Positions 36,448-45,432 of a DNA stretch of 64,000 bases are shown one piece after another. The position numbers and the translations under genes were made by a program. Position 1 is the stretch's first letter. Every line of letters begins with the position of its first letter. The stretch is taken from NCBI GenBank assembly GCA_949710005.1, contig OX453272.1, positions 44,127,657 to 44,191,656 on the forward strand. The letters run 5' to 3'. The notes below the pieces were generated by a model. The model ran no database searches. It was not told the DNA's origin and saw nothing but the letters and a program-made list of their open reading frames with translations. Origin of the DNA: Ricordea florida (lineage: Eukaryota; Cnidaria; Anthozoa; Corallimorpharia; Ricordeidae).

Positions 36448-39400
36448 ATGGAACAACAATTAAATGGATTAAAAGCTGAGCAATTAAAAAAATTGGTCTA
36501 CTGGTATAACCCACCAAGAAAGTCATATTATAATACTAAAGCGAAACGCATCGAATTTTTGATTAATATTCCCGAAATAGTTAATAATGTTCAAGAAATC
36601 ATTGATAATATTCGGGAAATTAGTGAATCATTAAATGCAACACCGCACAGGCCTGATCAGAATACTCCTCTACCAATTCCACTCCCGCCCCCGCCTCAAG
36701 CAAATTTATCAGCCCCGCAGCCAAGCACATCCCAAGATTTATCTGATGTATTTATTCCAGAAACACCACCCGGTTCTCCTGATCGATTTAGACCAGGCAC
36801 ACCGCCACCAATTCGCACACAAACTTTAATCAAAAATGAAAATAAAGATATTCCTAAAAAGAAGGAAATACTTATACCAACTCCCAGAAAAAATATTCCC
36901 TCCAAAAAATCAAAAGTGGCAGAGAAAATAAAGTTTTTTGAAGCGGCTAAGGATATCAACCACTATAAAAAACCCGCCGCTAAAAGAATATTCAAAAATT
37001 ACAAAGTGGAAGATAGAAAAAATTTTTATGAAGAGGTTTCAATTACAACTAATAAAAAAGGTTCTAATAAAAACCAAAGGAATATAATTAAAAATTATAA
37101 AGTGGAAGATAGAAAAAAGTTTTATGAATCTTTAAAAAATCTGGCAAATAAAAAAATCATAAAACCAATTCCAACGCCAAGAAAAAGGAAAAATGAAGCA
37201 AAATCTACTCCTAAAACAACAAAATCCGTCGCAAAAGATGAGCCGACTAATCAAGAACATGTTGAAGATTTTACGCCCGTAGAACAAGAAACAGCGCTCG
37301 ATGGATATCTGAAAACATATAGAATACATGGAAAACCATATAAAACTGATCGTTTAATTTTTAAAGAACTTGCATATTTACACCCAAAAGAAATCGTAGA
37401 ATTAGGATTAGATGAATTAACATTTATTAGAGAAATAAAACAGAAAGTTATTGACTTAATTAATAAGCAAAAGAAACCTCTAAAGCTGAAATTTACTTTT
37501 GTCTGTAAATTTGTAAAGATTGATTTTGAAAATGGCGGCCTATTTAGTAAAATAATTGACGATGCAGAACCATTTTTTCATAGCGAAAAACCAGTGGTTG
37601 TAACAGAATCAACGGATTTATCCAGCTTATTTGACAAGATGACTAACTATTTACTTGAACTTTTTACAAATTTTACGAATAATGGAAGTGGTTGGAAATT
37701 TAATGGCGTGAAATACTTCGACATAAAAATTGACCCGTTTGAACCAATTTCAGGAAGTAGTTATATCCCCCTACCAGAAAAATTAGCAAACAAAGGAGCG
37801 ATTATAAACCTCAGGAATGAGAATGATAATGAATGTTTTAAGTGGTCTGTAACTGAAGCGGTGTTTCAAAGAGAGAAAAATCCACAAAGAGTAAATAGAG
37901 AATTAATAGAAAACTCTAAAAATTTTAATTGGAAAGGAATAGAATTTCCCGCAAAATGGGTAGATATTGATAAGTTTGAGAAACAAAACCTATATTATAG
38001 GATTAATGTCTATGGTTATGATAATGAGGAATTATACCCTCTAAGAATAAGTGATAAAGAAAAAGGGCTTTTAATAAACTTACTTCTAATATCAAACGGT
38101 GAAACAAATCACTATTGTTGGATAAAGAATATTTGCAGGTTGGCAGTTTCACACACCACTAAACATAAAGAAAGGATTTACCTCTGCCCTAGATGCCTTT
38201 ATCATTCGCATAAAGAGGAAACATTGCAAAAGCATCTAGAATATTGTAAAGAACATGAAGCTGTTAGGGGTGAAATGCCAAGGGATAAAGACGGAAAACC
38301 TATATATCTTAAATTTATTAATTTTTACAAAAAAATGAAAGTACCATTTGTTGTATACGGTGATTTCGAGTGTTGCGGAGAATCAATAGATACCTGTTCA
38401 CCAGACAAAAGTAAAAGTTTTACAAATAAATATGCGAATCATAAACCGACAGGTTTCTGTTATATAATAAAGTTTTTCGATGAAAATTATGAACCTGTTA
38501 TTAGACGATATACCGCTAAATCTCCAGATGAAGATGTGGGAAAAATATTCATGGTTGAATTGGAAAAGGATATTAGAGAAATTTGCGAAAAAATTAAGCC
38601 CAATAAGAAAATGAATTGGATGACGCAAAGAGAAAAATACGAACATGAAAAAGCCAAAATTTGTCATATATGCGAAGAAGAATTATTAGAAAAAGATAAG
38701 GTAAAAGATCACTGCCATTATACTGGAAAGTATAGAGGAGCCGCCCACAGTGATTGTAATTTAAATTATAAGAATAAAAAATTCATACCAATCATTTTTC
38801 ACAATCTATCAGGATATGACTCACATCTTTTTATTAAGAATATTGGTTTAACAAAAGGTAAAGTAGACTGCATACCTAATAATGAGGAAAAATATATTTC
38901 TTTCACAAAACAAATTGTGCTTGGTAAATATATTAATAAAAAAGGAGAGGAAAAAGAAGATAAGCTGGATATTAGATTCATCGATTCATTTAAATTTATG
39001 TCAACAAGTATTGATAAATTAGTCACAAATCTTACAAAATGCGGAAAATGCGAAGCGTGTAAACCAGGAGATTGTATTAAGAGATATATAAAAGATGGGA
39101 AAATTATTCAGTATAAAGGTATTGGCAGGTGTGAAAAATGTAAGAATTGTCTGTTAGTTGAAAGTAGATGTCTTTCACCAAGTGATGATAAATTAGAAGA
39201 AACGAAAAAAGTATTTGGAGATAAGATGTATTTAATGTTGAGGAAAGGAGTATTCCCATATGACTATTTTGACAACCTCGATAAATTAAACGAAACCCAA
39301 CTTCCGCCAATAGAAGCATTTTACTCAAAATTAAACGGAAAACAAATATCAAAAGATGATTATGAACATGCTAAAAAGGTATGGAAAACTTTTAATATAA

Positions 39401-40935
39401 AAACAATGAGGGAATACCATGATCTATATCTTTTGTCAGACGCACTATTTTTAATGGATGTATTTGAGAATTTTAGGGATACTTGTATGAAGAATTATGG
39501 TTTAGATCCCGCCCACTATTATACATTGCCCGGTTTTGCTTGGGACGCCGCATTAAAGTATACTAAAGTGAAATTAGAGTTACTAACTGATAATAATATG
39601 TTACTTATGTTTGAGAAAGGAGTTAGAGGAGGCGTATCGCAAATATCAAAAAGATTCGCTAAAGCTAATAATCCATATTTAGAAGAATATGATCCAAATC
39701 AGCCGACAATATATATCACATATCAAGACGCAAACAACTTATATGGCGGGGGAATGAGTGAGCCGCTACCCACCCACGGGTTTGAATGGATGCGTGAGGA
39801 AGAATATGAAAACTGGAGAGATATACCTTGCGTGGTTGAGGTTGATCTAGAATATCCAGAAAATCTTCATGATTTACATAATGATTATCCTCTTGCCCCA
39901 GACAAACTTACAGTTAACAAGGTGGAAAAATTAATCCCAAACTTAAACAACAAGGAAAAGTATGTTGTTCATCGCGAAACTTTGAAAGAATATGAAAGTT
40001 TAGGATTAAAAATAACAAAGATTCATAGGGGTATTAAATTTGAAGAGTCAAAATGGTTAAAACCTTACATTGATTTTAATACAGAACTAAGAGCTGAAGC
40101 AAAGAATGATTTTGAAAAGGACTTTTTCAAGCTAATGAATAACGCCGTGTTCGGCAAAACAATGGAAAATATTAGAAAAAGGGTTGACATTAGATTAGTT
40201 ACAAATAAAAAAGAAGCTAGAAAACTAATAAAACAACCCAACTATCAACACCGCACTATCTTTTCTAAAAATCTAGCGGCTATTCATATGAAAAGAAAAA
40301 GGATAAAATTTAATAAGCCCGTTTACTTGGGTATGTGTATTCTAGATTTAAGTAAAAAAGTAATGTACGATTTTCATTATAATTATATTAAAAGGAAATA
40401 TGGAGATAAGGTTAAATTACTTATGACTGATACTGATTCACTCGTATATGAAATAGAAACTCTAGATTTTTACAAAGATATAAGCCCCGATGTTAGAGAA
40501 AAGTTTGACACTAGTAATTATCCTAGAGATCATCCTTCTAGAATTGAGCTTGTAAACAAAAAAGTAATAGGAAAGTTCAAAGATGAAATGGGCGGAATTC
40601 CGATAAAAGAATTTACGGGGTTAAGGTCTAAGTTATACTCAATATTAACAGATAAAAATAAAGAGATAAATAAGGATAAAGGAATTAAGCAATCAGTTGT
40701 GAAAAATACAATAACTCATAATGATTATAATGTTTGCCTAAAAACCAGAAAACCACAAATGAGAGAGATGAATATAATTAGAAGTCGATTACACAATGTT
40801 TATTCAGAAACTGTTAATAAAATCGCATTATCGGCTAATGATGATAAGAGAATAATTTGCGAAGATGGAATACATACTTTAGCTATTGGCCATTATCGGG
40901 TTAAAACAGAATCAGGAGGGAGTTCTGTATCATAG
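36448..40935 (+). CDS. Protein-primed family B DNA polymerase (1495 aa)
   Basis: It replicates the element's linear DNA from protein-capped ends. Residues 1-60 form a small helical SAP-like segment, followed by a Pro-rich linker and a Lys-rich stretch with a repeated NYKVEDRK-x-FYE unit (about 185 and 215). Exonuclease motifs follow: YGDFEC (about 636), HNLSGYDSH (about 785) and FIDSFKF (about 842). Between the first two is a Cys/His HNH-like insert, CHICEEE...DHCHYTGKYRG (about 737-765). A second insert, rich in CxxC (CGKCEAC, CEKCKNC; about 864-908), follows Exo III. Palm motifs: DANNLYGGGMS (about 1094), KLMNNAVFGKT (about 1227) and MTDTDSLVYE (about 1325). The C-terminal KVIGKFKDE and EFTGLRSKLYS are also conserved. 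It overlaps the integrase gene tail to tail by 43 bp. The frame is intact. Confidence 0.95.
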   Translation: MEQQLNGLKAEQLKKLVYWYNPPRKSYYNTKAKRIEFLINIPEIVNNVQEIIDNIREISESLNATPHRPDQNTPLPIPLPPPPQANLSAPQPSTSQDLSDVFIPETPPGSPDRFRPGTPPPIRTQTLIKNENKDIPKKKEILIPTPRKNIPSKKSKVAEKIKFFEAAKDINHYKKPAAKRIFKNYKVEDRKNFYEEVSITTNKKGSNKNQRNIIKNYKVEDRKKFYESLKNLANKKIIKPIPTPRKRKNEAKSTPKTTKSVAKDEPTNQEHVEDFTPVEQETALDGYLKTYRIHGKPYKTDRLIFKELAYLHPKEIVELGLDELTFIREIKQKVIDLINKQKKPLKLKFTFVCKFVKIDFENGGLFSKIIDDAEPFFHSEKPVVVTESTDLSSLFDKMTNYLLELFTNFTNNGSGWKFNGVKYFDIKIDPFEPISGSSYIPLPEKLANKGAIINLRNENDNECFKWSVTEAVFQREKNPQRVNRELIENSKNFNWKGIEFPAKWVDIDKFEKQNLYYRINVYGYDNEELYPLRISDKEKGLLINLLLISNGETNHYCWIKNICRLAVSHTTKHKERIYLCPRCLYHSHKEETLQKHLEYCKEHEAVRGEMPRDKDGKPIYLKFINFYKKMKVPFVVYGDFECCGESIDTCSPDKSKSFTNKYANHKPTGFCYIIKFFDENYEPVIRRYTAKSPDEDVGKIFMVELEKDIREICEKIKPNKKMNWMTQREKYEHEKAKICHICEEELLEKDKVKDHCHYTGKYRGAAHSDCNLNYKNKKFIPIIFHNLSGYDSHLFIKNIGLTKGKVDCIPNNEEKYISFTKQIVLGKYINKKGEEKEDKLDIRFIDSFKFMSTSIDKLVTNLTKCGKCEACKPGDCIKRYIKDGKIIQYKGIGRCEKCKNCLLVESRCLSPSDDKLEETKKVFGDKMYLMLRKGVFPYDYFDNLDKLNETQLPPIEAFYSKLNGKQISKDDYEHAKKVWKTFNIKTMREYHDLYLLSDALFLMDVFENFRDTCMKNYGLDPAHYYTLPGFAWDAALKYTKVKLELLTDNNMLLMFEKGVRGGVSQISKRFAKANNPYLEEYDPNQPTIYITYQDANNLYGGGMSEPLPTHGFEWMREEEYENWRDIPCVVEVDLEYPENLHDLHNDYPLAPDKLTVNKVEKLIPNLNNKEKYVVHRETLKEYESLGLKITKIHRGIKFEESKWLKPYIDFNTELRAEAKNDFEKDFFKLMNNAVFGKTMENIRKRVDIRLVTNKKEARKLIKQPNYQHRTIFSKNLAAIHMKRKRIKFNKPVYLGMCILDLSKKVMYDFHYNYIKRKYGDKVKLLMTDTDSLVYEIETLDFYKDISPDVREKFDTSNYPRDHPSRIELVNKKVIGKFKDEMGGIPIKEFTGLRSKLYSILTDKNKEINKDKGIKQSVVKNTITHNDYNVCLKTRKPQMREMNIIRSRLHNVYSETVNKIALSANDDKRIICEDGIHTLAIGHYRVKTESGGSSVS

Positions 40936-41969
40936 GGTATAACCTGTAATTCTTCTCTTACAAACCCTCGTCTTGGCCCATCTACTAAATAATACAAAAC
41001 TGGCTGATTTGGTGAAACGACGCTACGCGTAATATCATAAACTTTAATACTCCAAATAGGATCAGTGGCTCGTCTTTTTTCACCGCCTTCAAGTTCGCCA
41101 GGAGATAATAGATATCTAACTTTTACATAAGGAGACAATCTTACCTCATCAAGACCAACAACTCGACGATATCTTTTGGGTTCAATATCAACCTCTTTCA
41201 GTTTTATAGCCTTATCAGGTTCTTTACCAGTTATTCTAGTTGACGTATTATTCAAAGTTTTTAGAATAGCTGGTAATCTTTTCACCCATACCCTTGATCG
41301 GGCGGAGCCCTCCCCGCCTTTGGCGGATCGGGCATCACTAACCATTTCTTGTGCATATTGATGACTAAATAATCTTTCTCCCAATATTCTGTTTGCATTT
41401 TCCACAAATGCTTGAGCTCTATGATTACCAGCCTCACTTCTTTGCATTCTCACATTATGGTAATTCATGAGTTTAGTAACTTCTCCCATAAATTCTTTCC
41501 CAGGATCAACCATTAATGTTTTTGGGTATTTCAATCTTCTGGAATATATTTTCTTAAAAGCTTCTGATATCTCTCGACTTTCTTTTGAGGTTAATGGCTC
41601 AGCATCTTTATATCTCGAGGCGATATCAACCACAACTAACGCATATTTATATGTTTTTCTTCCGACTTTATCATGCGGTAAAAATAATAAATCTGCTTGG
41701 TGAATCTGATTGGGCTTATCCACAGTCCAGTGCGGTCTAGGTATATATTTAGGAGCAGGTAGATAGATTTGCCATATTGCTTGTTTTTCTAACCACCGTC
41801 TTGCCTCATTTTCACTTACTCTTGCTTTCTCTGCTAATTTAGGAATTGCAGAATATCCTTTCCAATACCCTTCGGTTGAATAATATATCCGCTCCAGCTC
41901 CGCTGGGGAGGACTTCGTCCGATCGAAGAGCGGGGCCGGCGTAGCCGATATTTTTGTGACGCTGTTCAT
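40893..41969 (-). CDS. Retroviral-type (rve) integrase of the Polinton (358 aa)
   Basis: It joins the element ends to host DNA, making the short target duplication. An N-terminal helix-turn-helix (about 28-62, ending ARRWLEKQ) is followed by the rve core with D93 (HQADLLF), D155 (MVDPGKEF) and E190 (AFVENAN), a correct D,D-35-E triad. A C-terminal SH3-like segment follows (VKVRYLLSP, WSIKVYDI, YYLVDG). Two GC-rich hairpin inserts lie inside the frame: residues about 6-27 and 211-226. Neither disrupts the triad. The gene diverges from the 63-aa gene with a 31-bp gap and converges on polymerase. Confidence 0.92.
   Translation of the reverse strand: MNSVTKISATPAPLFDRTKSSPAELERIYYSTEGYWKGYSAIPKLAEKARVSENEARRWLEKQAIWQIYLPAPKYIPRPHWTVDKPNQIHQADLLFLPHDKVGRKTYKYALVVVDIASRYKDAEPLTSKESREISEAFKKIYSRRLKYPKTLMVDPGKEFMGEVTKLMNYHNVRMQRSEAGNHRAQAFVENANRILGERLFSHQYAQEMVSDARSAKGGEGSARSRVWVKRLPAILKTLNNTSTRITGKEPDKAIKLKEVDIEPKRYRRVVGLDEVRLSPYVKVRYLLSPGELEGGEKRRATDPIWSIKVYDITRSVVSPNQPVLYYLVDGPRRGFVREELQVIPYDTELPPDSVLTR
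41300..41326. repeat. Double-hairpin GC insert in the integrase gene
   Basis: GGGC-GGA-GCCC is followed by CCGCC-TTT-GGCGG, two perfect stems of 4 and 5 bp with trinucleotide loops, flanked by GATCGGG on each side. It adds a Ser/Ala/Gly/Arg-rich in-frame segment (about residues 211-226) and is far more GC-rich than its surroundings. Confidence 0.7.
41894..41947. repeat. Triple-hairpin GC insert near the integrase start
   Basis: CCAGC-TCC-GCTGG, GGAC-TTC-GTCC and CGGC-GTA-GCCG are three perfect stems with trinucleotide loops in 54 bp. They encode residues about 8-26 of the integrase in frame, before its helix-turn-helix. The last hairpin shares its CGGC/GCCG stem with the insert at 47239-47249. 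Confidence 0.7.
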
Positions 41970-41981
41970 TTAAAAATAAAC

Positions 41982-41997
41982 AAGTATCTTATAAATT
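41982..41997 (+). promoter_or_regulatory. 16-bp start-proximal element of the 63-aa gene
   Basis: AAGTATCTTATAAATT ends 3 bp before the ATG at 42001. The same 16 bp without a mismatch end 3 bp before the capsid ATG (42203-42218). It is TATA-like, but its closeness to the ATG suggests either a very short leader or a role around the start. Confidence 0.6.
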
Positions 41998-42000
41998 GAA

Positions 42001-42192
42001 ATGGTTGAGGAGGAAGAAGAAATAAAATTTACCGAATACCAAATCAACATTATGAAAAAAATTATTAGGAAAAAAATTCTATATATGGAAGACGGCGATC
42101 AAATTTTTAATATTATGATTTTAATTCCCGACGCGAGAGAGGGTTTATTAAAACATATCTCAAAGTTAGAAAATAGGACAACACCGATTTAA
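42001..42192 (+). CDS. Small protein of the Polinton, unknown function (63 aa)
   Basis: It begins MVEEEEE, acidic, then a basic helical part (KKIIRKKILYM) and no membrane segment. It starts 31 bp from the divergent integrase start and stops 29 bp before the capsid gene. It shares with the capsid gene a 16-bp upstream element, so it is probably expressed with it. No family is recognised; a scaffold or regulator would fit but is a guess. Confidence 0.65.
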   Translation: MVEEEEEIKFTEYQINIMKKIIRKKILYMEDGDQIFNIMILIPDAREGLLKHISKLENRTTPI

Positions 42193-42202
42193 AGGTTAAC
42201 CA

Positions 42203-42218
42203 AAGTATCTTATAAATT
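42203..42218 (+). promoter_or_regulatory. 16-bp start-proximal element of the capsid gene
   Basis: AAGTATCTTATAAATT is identical to 41982-41997 and also ends 3 bp before the start codon. Confidence 0.6.
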
Positions 42219-42221
42219 ACA

Positions 42222-43460
42222 ATGACGTCTGAAAAAATTAACCCAAACAGAATTCCCAAAGAACCCTTTGGCTTGAAAGCAGAATCAACCCTAAATCGGA
42301 TTACTCTAAATCCATCAACAGCCAGCCCCGGAGAAACATTATATATAAATATTCCGAAACTCGCCGAAAATTTGGTGATTGTGCCTGGTAGCGTATCTCT
42401 TCTATTTGACTTAGATGTAGAGGGTCATGCGAATAACACAGTTGTTAATAATGTGGGTCGTAATCTTGTAACCAGACTGAAAGTTCTTTTTGGAGGAGAA
42501 ACATTGCAAGATACCCAAAGGTATGATTTATTTCAAACGTATCATGATTTATTCTTAACCGAAGAAGAGCGCGAAGATAGATTAAAACAAGGTATTTCTC
42601 CCCCAAATATTAGAAAACTTAGAACAAAAGCTGGAGATGCAAAAACACAGGATGTAAAAGAAGTTGCTCTCGCCAATGTTCATGGTTCAAAGTACAGAAT
42701 ACCAATAAATCATCCTATTCTAAACGACCATGGCGTTTTTTATCCGAAAGCGCTGGAAAATCATCTTATATTTGAGATTACGCTTGCACCAATCACTAAT
42801 ATTCTTATTTATTCAGATACAACAAAAGCGCCTTCATATTCAATCAAAAACTTAGAGTTAGAATATTCTTCAATTTCTAGCGAATACTTGGCTCGTGAGG
42901 CGCAAGCAACTTATCAGGTAGGTAAAGGATTCTTTTATGAAAATGTTACCTTACACAAAACTTTTACATTTTCCATTGGTGGTGACGGAGTTATTAATCA
43001 ACATATTAATTTACCGAGAAGATCAATGACAGGAATATTGTTTTTGTTTTCAACACCTCAAGCTGCGGGAGCAAGGGATTCTGAAAATTTTTATAATCCG
43101 GGCATATCTTCCGTTGAAATTGACGTTGATGGTGTGCCAAATAGAATATACTCTAGGGGGATGATTCCGTCCGATCTTTGGGAATCCGTGAAGAAAAGAT
43201 TCCAACCAACGGGTGGACAAATTTCTTTGAAAGAAAAAGAATTTTACGCGGATAAGTTTGCTCTTTGGGTTGATACTAGAACTCATCCGGATAATGGTAT
43301 TCATGGCGGAGGACTTGCTCTAAATAATACGCATGATGGCGTAAAAATAGAAATTAAGAGGAAACAGGGTGGAACTGGAACCATAACTTGCCATATGTTT
43401 GTCGTGGCAGATGCAATGATGGAGATTATGAATTCAAGTTTGAGATCAATTAAGTACTGA
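42222..43460 (+). CDS. Major capsid protein candidate, double jelly-roll type (412 aa)
   Basis: It is predicted to build the capsomers. It is beta-rich throughout with no membrane segment. The stretch NNVGRNLVTRLKVLFGGETL (about 79-98), followed by a Tyr-rich LFQTYHDLF, resembles the strand-and-GG turn of viral double jelly-roll capsid proteins. The passage LENHLIFEITLAP, then a second domain from SIKNLELEYSSISSEYLA, has the expected bipartite order. From memory, similar proteins are annotated as F54H12.2-like in invertebrate genomes, next to an integrase-like F54H12.3; this needs checking. Position just before the packaging ATPase supports the role. At 412 aa it is shorter than most Polinton hexon-like proteins. 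It is intact. Confidence 0.65.
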   Translation: MTSEKINPNRIPKEPFGLKAESTLNRITLNPSTASPGETLYINIPKLAENLVIVPGSVSLLFDLDVEGHANNTVVNNVGRNLVTRLKVLFGGETLQDTQRYDLFQTYHDLFLTEEEREDRLKQGISPPNIRKLRTKAGDAKTQDVKEVALANVHGSKYRIPINHPILNDHGVFYPKALENHLIFEITLAPITNILIYSDTTKAPSYSIKNLELEYSSISSEYLAREAQATYQVGKGFFYENVTLHKTFTFSIGGDGVINQHINLPRRSMTGILFLFSTPQAAGARDSENFYNPGISSVEIDVDGVPNRIYSRGMIPSDLWESVKKRFQPTGGQISLKEKEFYADKFALWVDTRTHPDNGIHGGGLALNNTHDGVKIEIKRKQGGTGTITCHMFVVADAMMEIMNSSLRSIKY

Positions 43461-43510
43461 CCAAAGGGAAGAACCTAAATTTAAAAACATTTAGTTATGA
43501 TACAAAAATC

Positions 43511-44137
43511 ATGGAAGATTTGCGAGATAAAATACCATTTCATTGTATTATAACTGGACCGACAAATTGCGGAAAAACAAAGTATTTAATTGAACAGCTC
43601 CGCGGATCATTCCGGAAAGTTTTTGAATATATTGTGTTAATTTGTCCGACCTATTCTAAAAATAAAACTTATCATAATTTTGCTAATAAGGATGAGCGTT
43701 TTTATGCATTATCTCCGGATGCAAGTAACGTAGAGGAGATTAATGAGTTACTAACTGATTGCCAAACTTTATTCTCCGGAACAAATACTTTAATAATTTT
43801 GGATGATTGCGCCGTTTCCTCCGATCTGAAGAAAAGATCCAATAAATTTATAGATTTGGCATTCTCTGGAAGGCACCATGGTTTATCGGTTTGGGTTCTC
43901 ACTCAGCAATTAACGTCGATAGCAAAACCATTCCGGGAAAATGTTGCCTGCGTCGTTACTTTTCATAATCCTTCCCAGAAAGGCATGAAAATGTTTTTCG
44001 AAGATTACGGCGGAGATTTGGATTATGAATTGGGAAAAAAATTTGTACAACTCCTGAAAACTGAAAAATATTCTAGGTTATGTTTATCTTTGCGATATCC
44101 ATTTAATTGCTATTTAGAGATACCCGAAGTGATTTAA
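43511..44137 (+). CDS. DNA-packaging ATPase, FtsK-HerA/A32 type (208 aa)
   Basis: It pumps DNA into the capsid using ATP. Walker A is GPTNCGKTK near the N-terminus (about 15-23). Walker B is TLIILDDCA (about 94-102), followed by the SGRHHGLSVWVLTQQ helix (about 119-133) carrying the sensor-like glutamine, and VACVVTFHNPS. The size is normal for Polinton and adintovirus-type ATPases. The upstream 50 bp hold CTAAAT...ATTTAG as a small inverted repeat. The next gene starts 8 bp after its stop. It is intact. Confidence 0.92.
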   Translation: MEDLRDKIPFHCIITGPTNCGKTKYLIEQLRGSFRKVFEYIVLICPTYSKNKTYHNFANKDERFYALSPDASNVEEINELLTDCQTLFSGTNTLIILDDCAVSSDLKKRSNKFIDLAFSGRHHGLSVWVLTQQLTSIAKPFRENVACVVTFHNPSQKGMKMFFEDYGGDLDYELGKKFVQLLKTEKYSRLCLSLRYPFNCYLEIPEVI

Positions 44138-44144
44138 CAAAAAG

Positions 44145-44738
44145 ATGACAAAGCCGGAAGATTATATTGACCAAACAGATGGAAAATCTGACCGACCGGA
44201 GGGAGGAACAGAAAAGATTGAGTACGACGAAATTGAAATAAAACAAGAATCTCTTGCCATTCTCGCTGTTCTCGGGACAACAAAAGAATATTTAGGAATT
44301 GAAATGAGCCTGGGAGATGTAAAAAAATTATCCGCAAAAGATGTTGAAAAATATTTCAATCGTTATCAATCGGTAATGGGTAAGAAAATTAATGGCGGAT
44401 TGGTGGATTCTTCCCTTCAATTAGTTTCCAAACTTATTTCTTATTTAGTTCCAGTTGATGATATAGAAGCTCTTTGTTCTGATTTGAAGAACGATGATTT
44501 GGTTAATCGAGAATTAACAAACTTTGTTGGTCTCTTGGCATTAAAAGGAGGAAGACTGACAGCACTTGCTAGCGGGGTATTTCAGGTTGCTAAACACGTG
44601 AAATTGAACAAAAATCAACAAAAACCAATAGAAGGAGCAGTAAATTCTAACACAACTGATCGGCGCGCTGGCGCTTCCTATGCAGATCTTGATCAGGAAA
44701 CTAAGCAATCTGCTGAAGGTGTTGATACTGTGTACTAA
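44145..44738 (+). CDS. Polinton structural-cassette protein, unknown (197 aa)
   Basis: It has an acidic N-terminus, a mainly helical middle (VEKYFNRYQSVMGKKI, LVSKLISYLVPVDDIEAL) and a polar C-terminus with NTTDRRAGASYADLDQ. No membrane segment or enzyme motif is seen. It follows the ATPase by 8 bp and has no promoter motif of its own, so it is probably on the same transcript. It may be an internal capsid or DNA-associated protein, but that is inference. Confidence 0.7.
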   Translation: MTKPEDYIDQTDGKSDRPEGGTEKIEYDEIEIKQESLAILAVLGTTKEYLGIEMSLGDVKKLSAKDVEKYFNRYQSVMGKKINGGLVDSSLQLVSKLISYLVPVDDIEALCSDLKNDDLVNRELTNFVGLLALKGGRLTALASGVFQVAKHVKLNKNQQKPIEGAVNSNTTDRRAGASYADLDQETKQSAEGVDTVY

Positions 44739-44740
44739 AC

Positions 44741-44759
44741 AGATCTAAAAACTTATCTG
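44741..44759 (+). promoter_or_regulatory. Late-type motif in a small hairpin before the 130-aa gene
   Basis: GATCTAAAAAC ends 24 bp before the ATG at 44776, matching the late word in its first eight bases. ACAGAT and ATCTGT flank it as a 6-bp inverted repeat. Confidence 0.4.
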
Positions 44760-44775
44760 TAGCATCTAAATAATA

Positions 44776-45168
44776 ATGTCAGAAGAGGAGCAAATTACTG
44801 CAGAACCCAAACCAGATACTAAAAAGAGGGATAAGGATCCCAAAAAGGTCGCCGCTGGTAAGAAATTAGCGGAATATAATAAAAAAGCAAAAGAAGCATT
44901 AGCTAGGGAGATGAAACGAGAAGAAGAGCAAGACCCGGTGGGTCGCGAAGCAAATGAAAATACATATGGCGAAACGAAATCGTGGCTTCCAGAGTTATCT
45001 TTTTCTACTGTTTTATCCGTTGTCGGATTGGGGTTTACAGCATTTGATCTTTTTATGAGATACCGGGAAAAAGCTAGAGATGGATACGCCGAATATACCA
45101 ATAGGATACCTGACTTATCGCAAGTTCCGCAATTACCGCAACCACCAAAATCTTTGGGAATGGATTAA
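44776..45168 (+). CDS. Small membrane-anchored basic protein (130 aa)
   Basis: The N-terminal half is highly charged (KKRDKDPKKVAAGKKLAEYNKKAKEA region, about 16-50), probably a helix. One hydrophobic segment (about 76-95, TVLSVVGLGFTAFDL) and a Pro-rich tail follow. It is a type of small Polinton protein with no assigned function; virion membrane or DNA condensation are possible. It is intact and lies within the structural cassette. Confidence 0.7.
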   Translation: MSEEEQITAEPKPDTKKRDKDPKKVAAGKKLAEYNKKAKEALAREMKREEEQDPVGREANENTYGETKSWLPELSFSTVLSVVGLGFTAFDLFMRYREKARDGYAEYTNRIPDLSQVPQLPQPPKSLGMD

Positions 45169-45189
45169 CAACATAAAGTTATTTAAAAG

Positions 45190-45210
45190 TTTCTTACTGA
45201 TGAGTAAAAA
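45190..45210 (+). promoter_or_regulatory. GATGAGTAAAAA start-proximal element
   Basis: TTTCTTACTGATGAGTAAAAA ends 2 bp before the ATG at 45213. The 326-aa gene has TTTCCTACAGATGAGTAAAAA at 46214-46234, 19 of 21 identical, at the same place. Confidence 0.5.
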
Positions 45211-45212
45211 TT

Positions 45213-45431
45213 ATGTCAACAGAAAACAAACTTGTGAAAACTGTAACTGATTCAGCTGTGCTTATCGGATTAAGTGCGGGGGTTGGGTATGTCGCAAAAA
45301 AGATGATGAAAGAATCATTTTTGAGTGATCCGTCCATGAGTATTACAAATTACGCAAAATGGGTTGCCGTATTATCCGGAAGCATGTATCTTAAAACATA
45401 TTTAGAGGATCAAAAGATTTTACCAAAATAA
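45213..45431 (+). CDS. Small protein with two hydrophobic segments (72 aa)
   Basis: Hydrophobic segments lie at about 12-27 (SAVLIGLSAGVGYVA) and 49-61 (WVAVLSGSMYL), joined by a charged loop. It is a hairpin-like membrane protein or a short virion protein. Its stop is followed after one base by the next ATG, so the two are likely co-expressed. The function is unknown. Confidence 0.7.
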   Translation: MSTENKLVKTVTDSAVLIGLSAGVGYVAKKMMKESFLSDPSMSITNYAKWVAVLSGSMYLKTYLEDQKILPK

Positions 45432-45432
45432 A

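Larger units (their letters stand above)
36087..36809 (+). repeat. Left terminal inverted repeat (723 bp)
   Basis: It matches 50745-51467 inverted, with equal length and no difference found by eye. From the tip inward: an AT-rich tandem repeat of about 51 bp (GGGGAACCA(G/A)CACAA...AAAAATTGCGA, two full copies and partial ones at 36102-36225), a GC-rich structured zone (36243-36355), a promoter-like TATTTAAAAACAAAA, then the first 362 bp of the polymerase gene. The match stops within codon 121. Confidence 0.9.
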
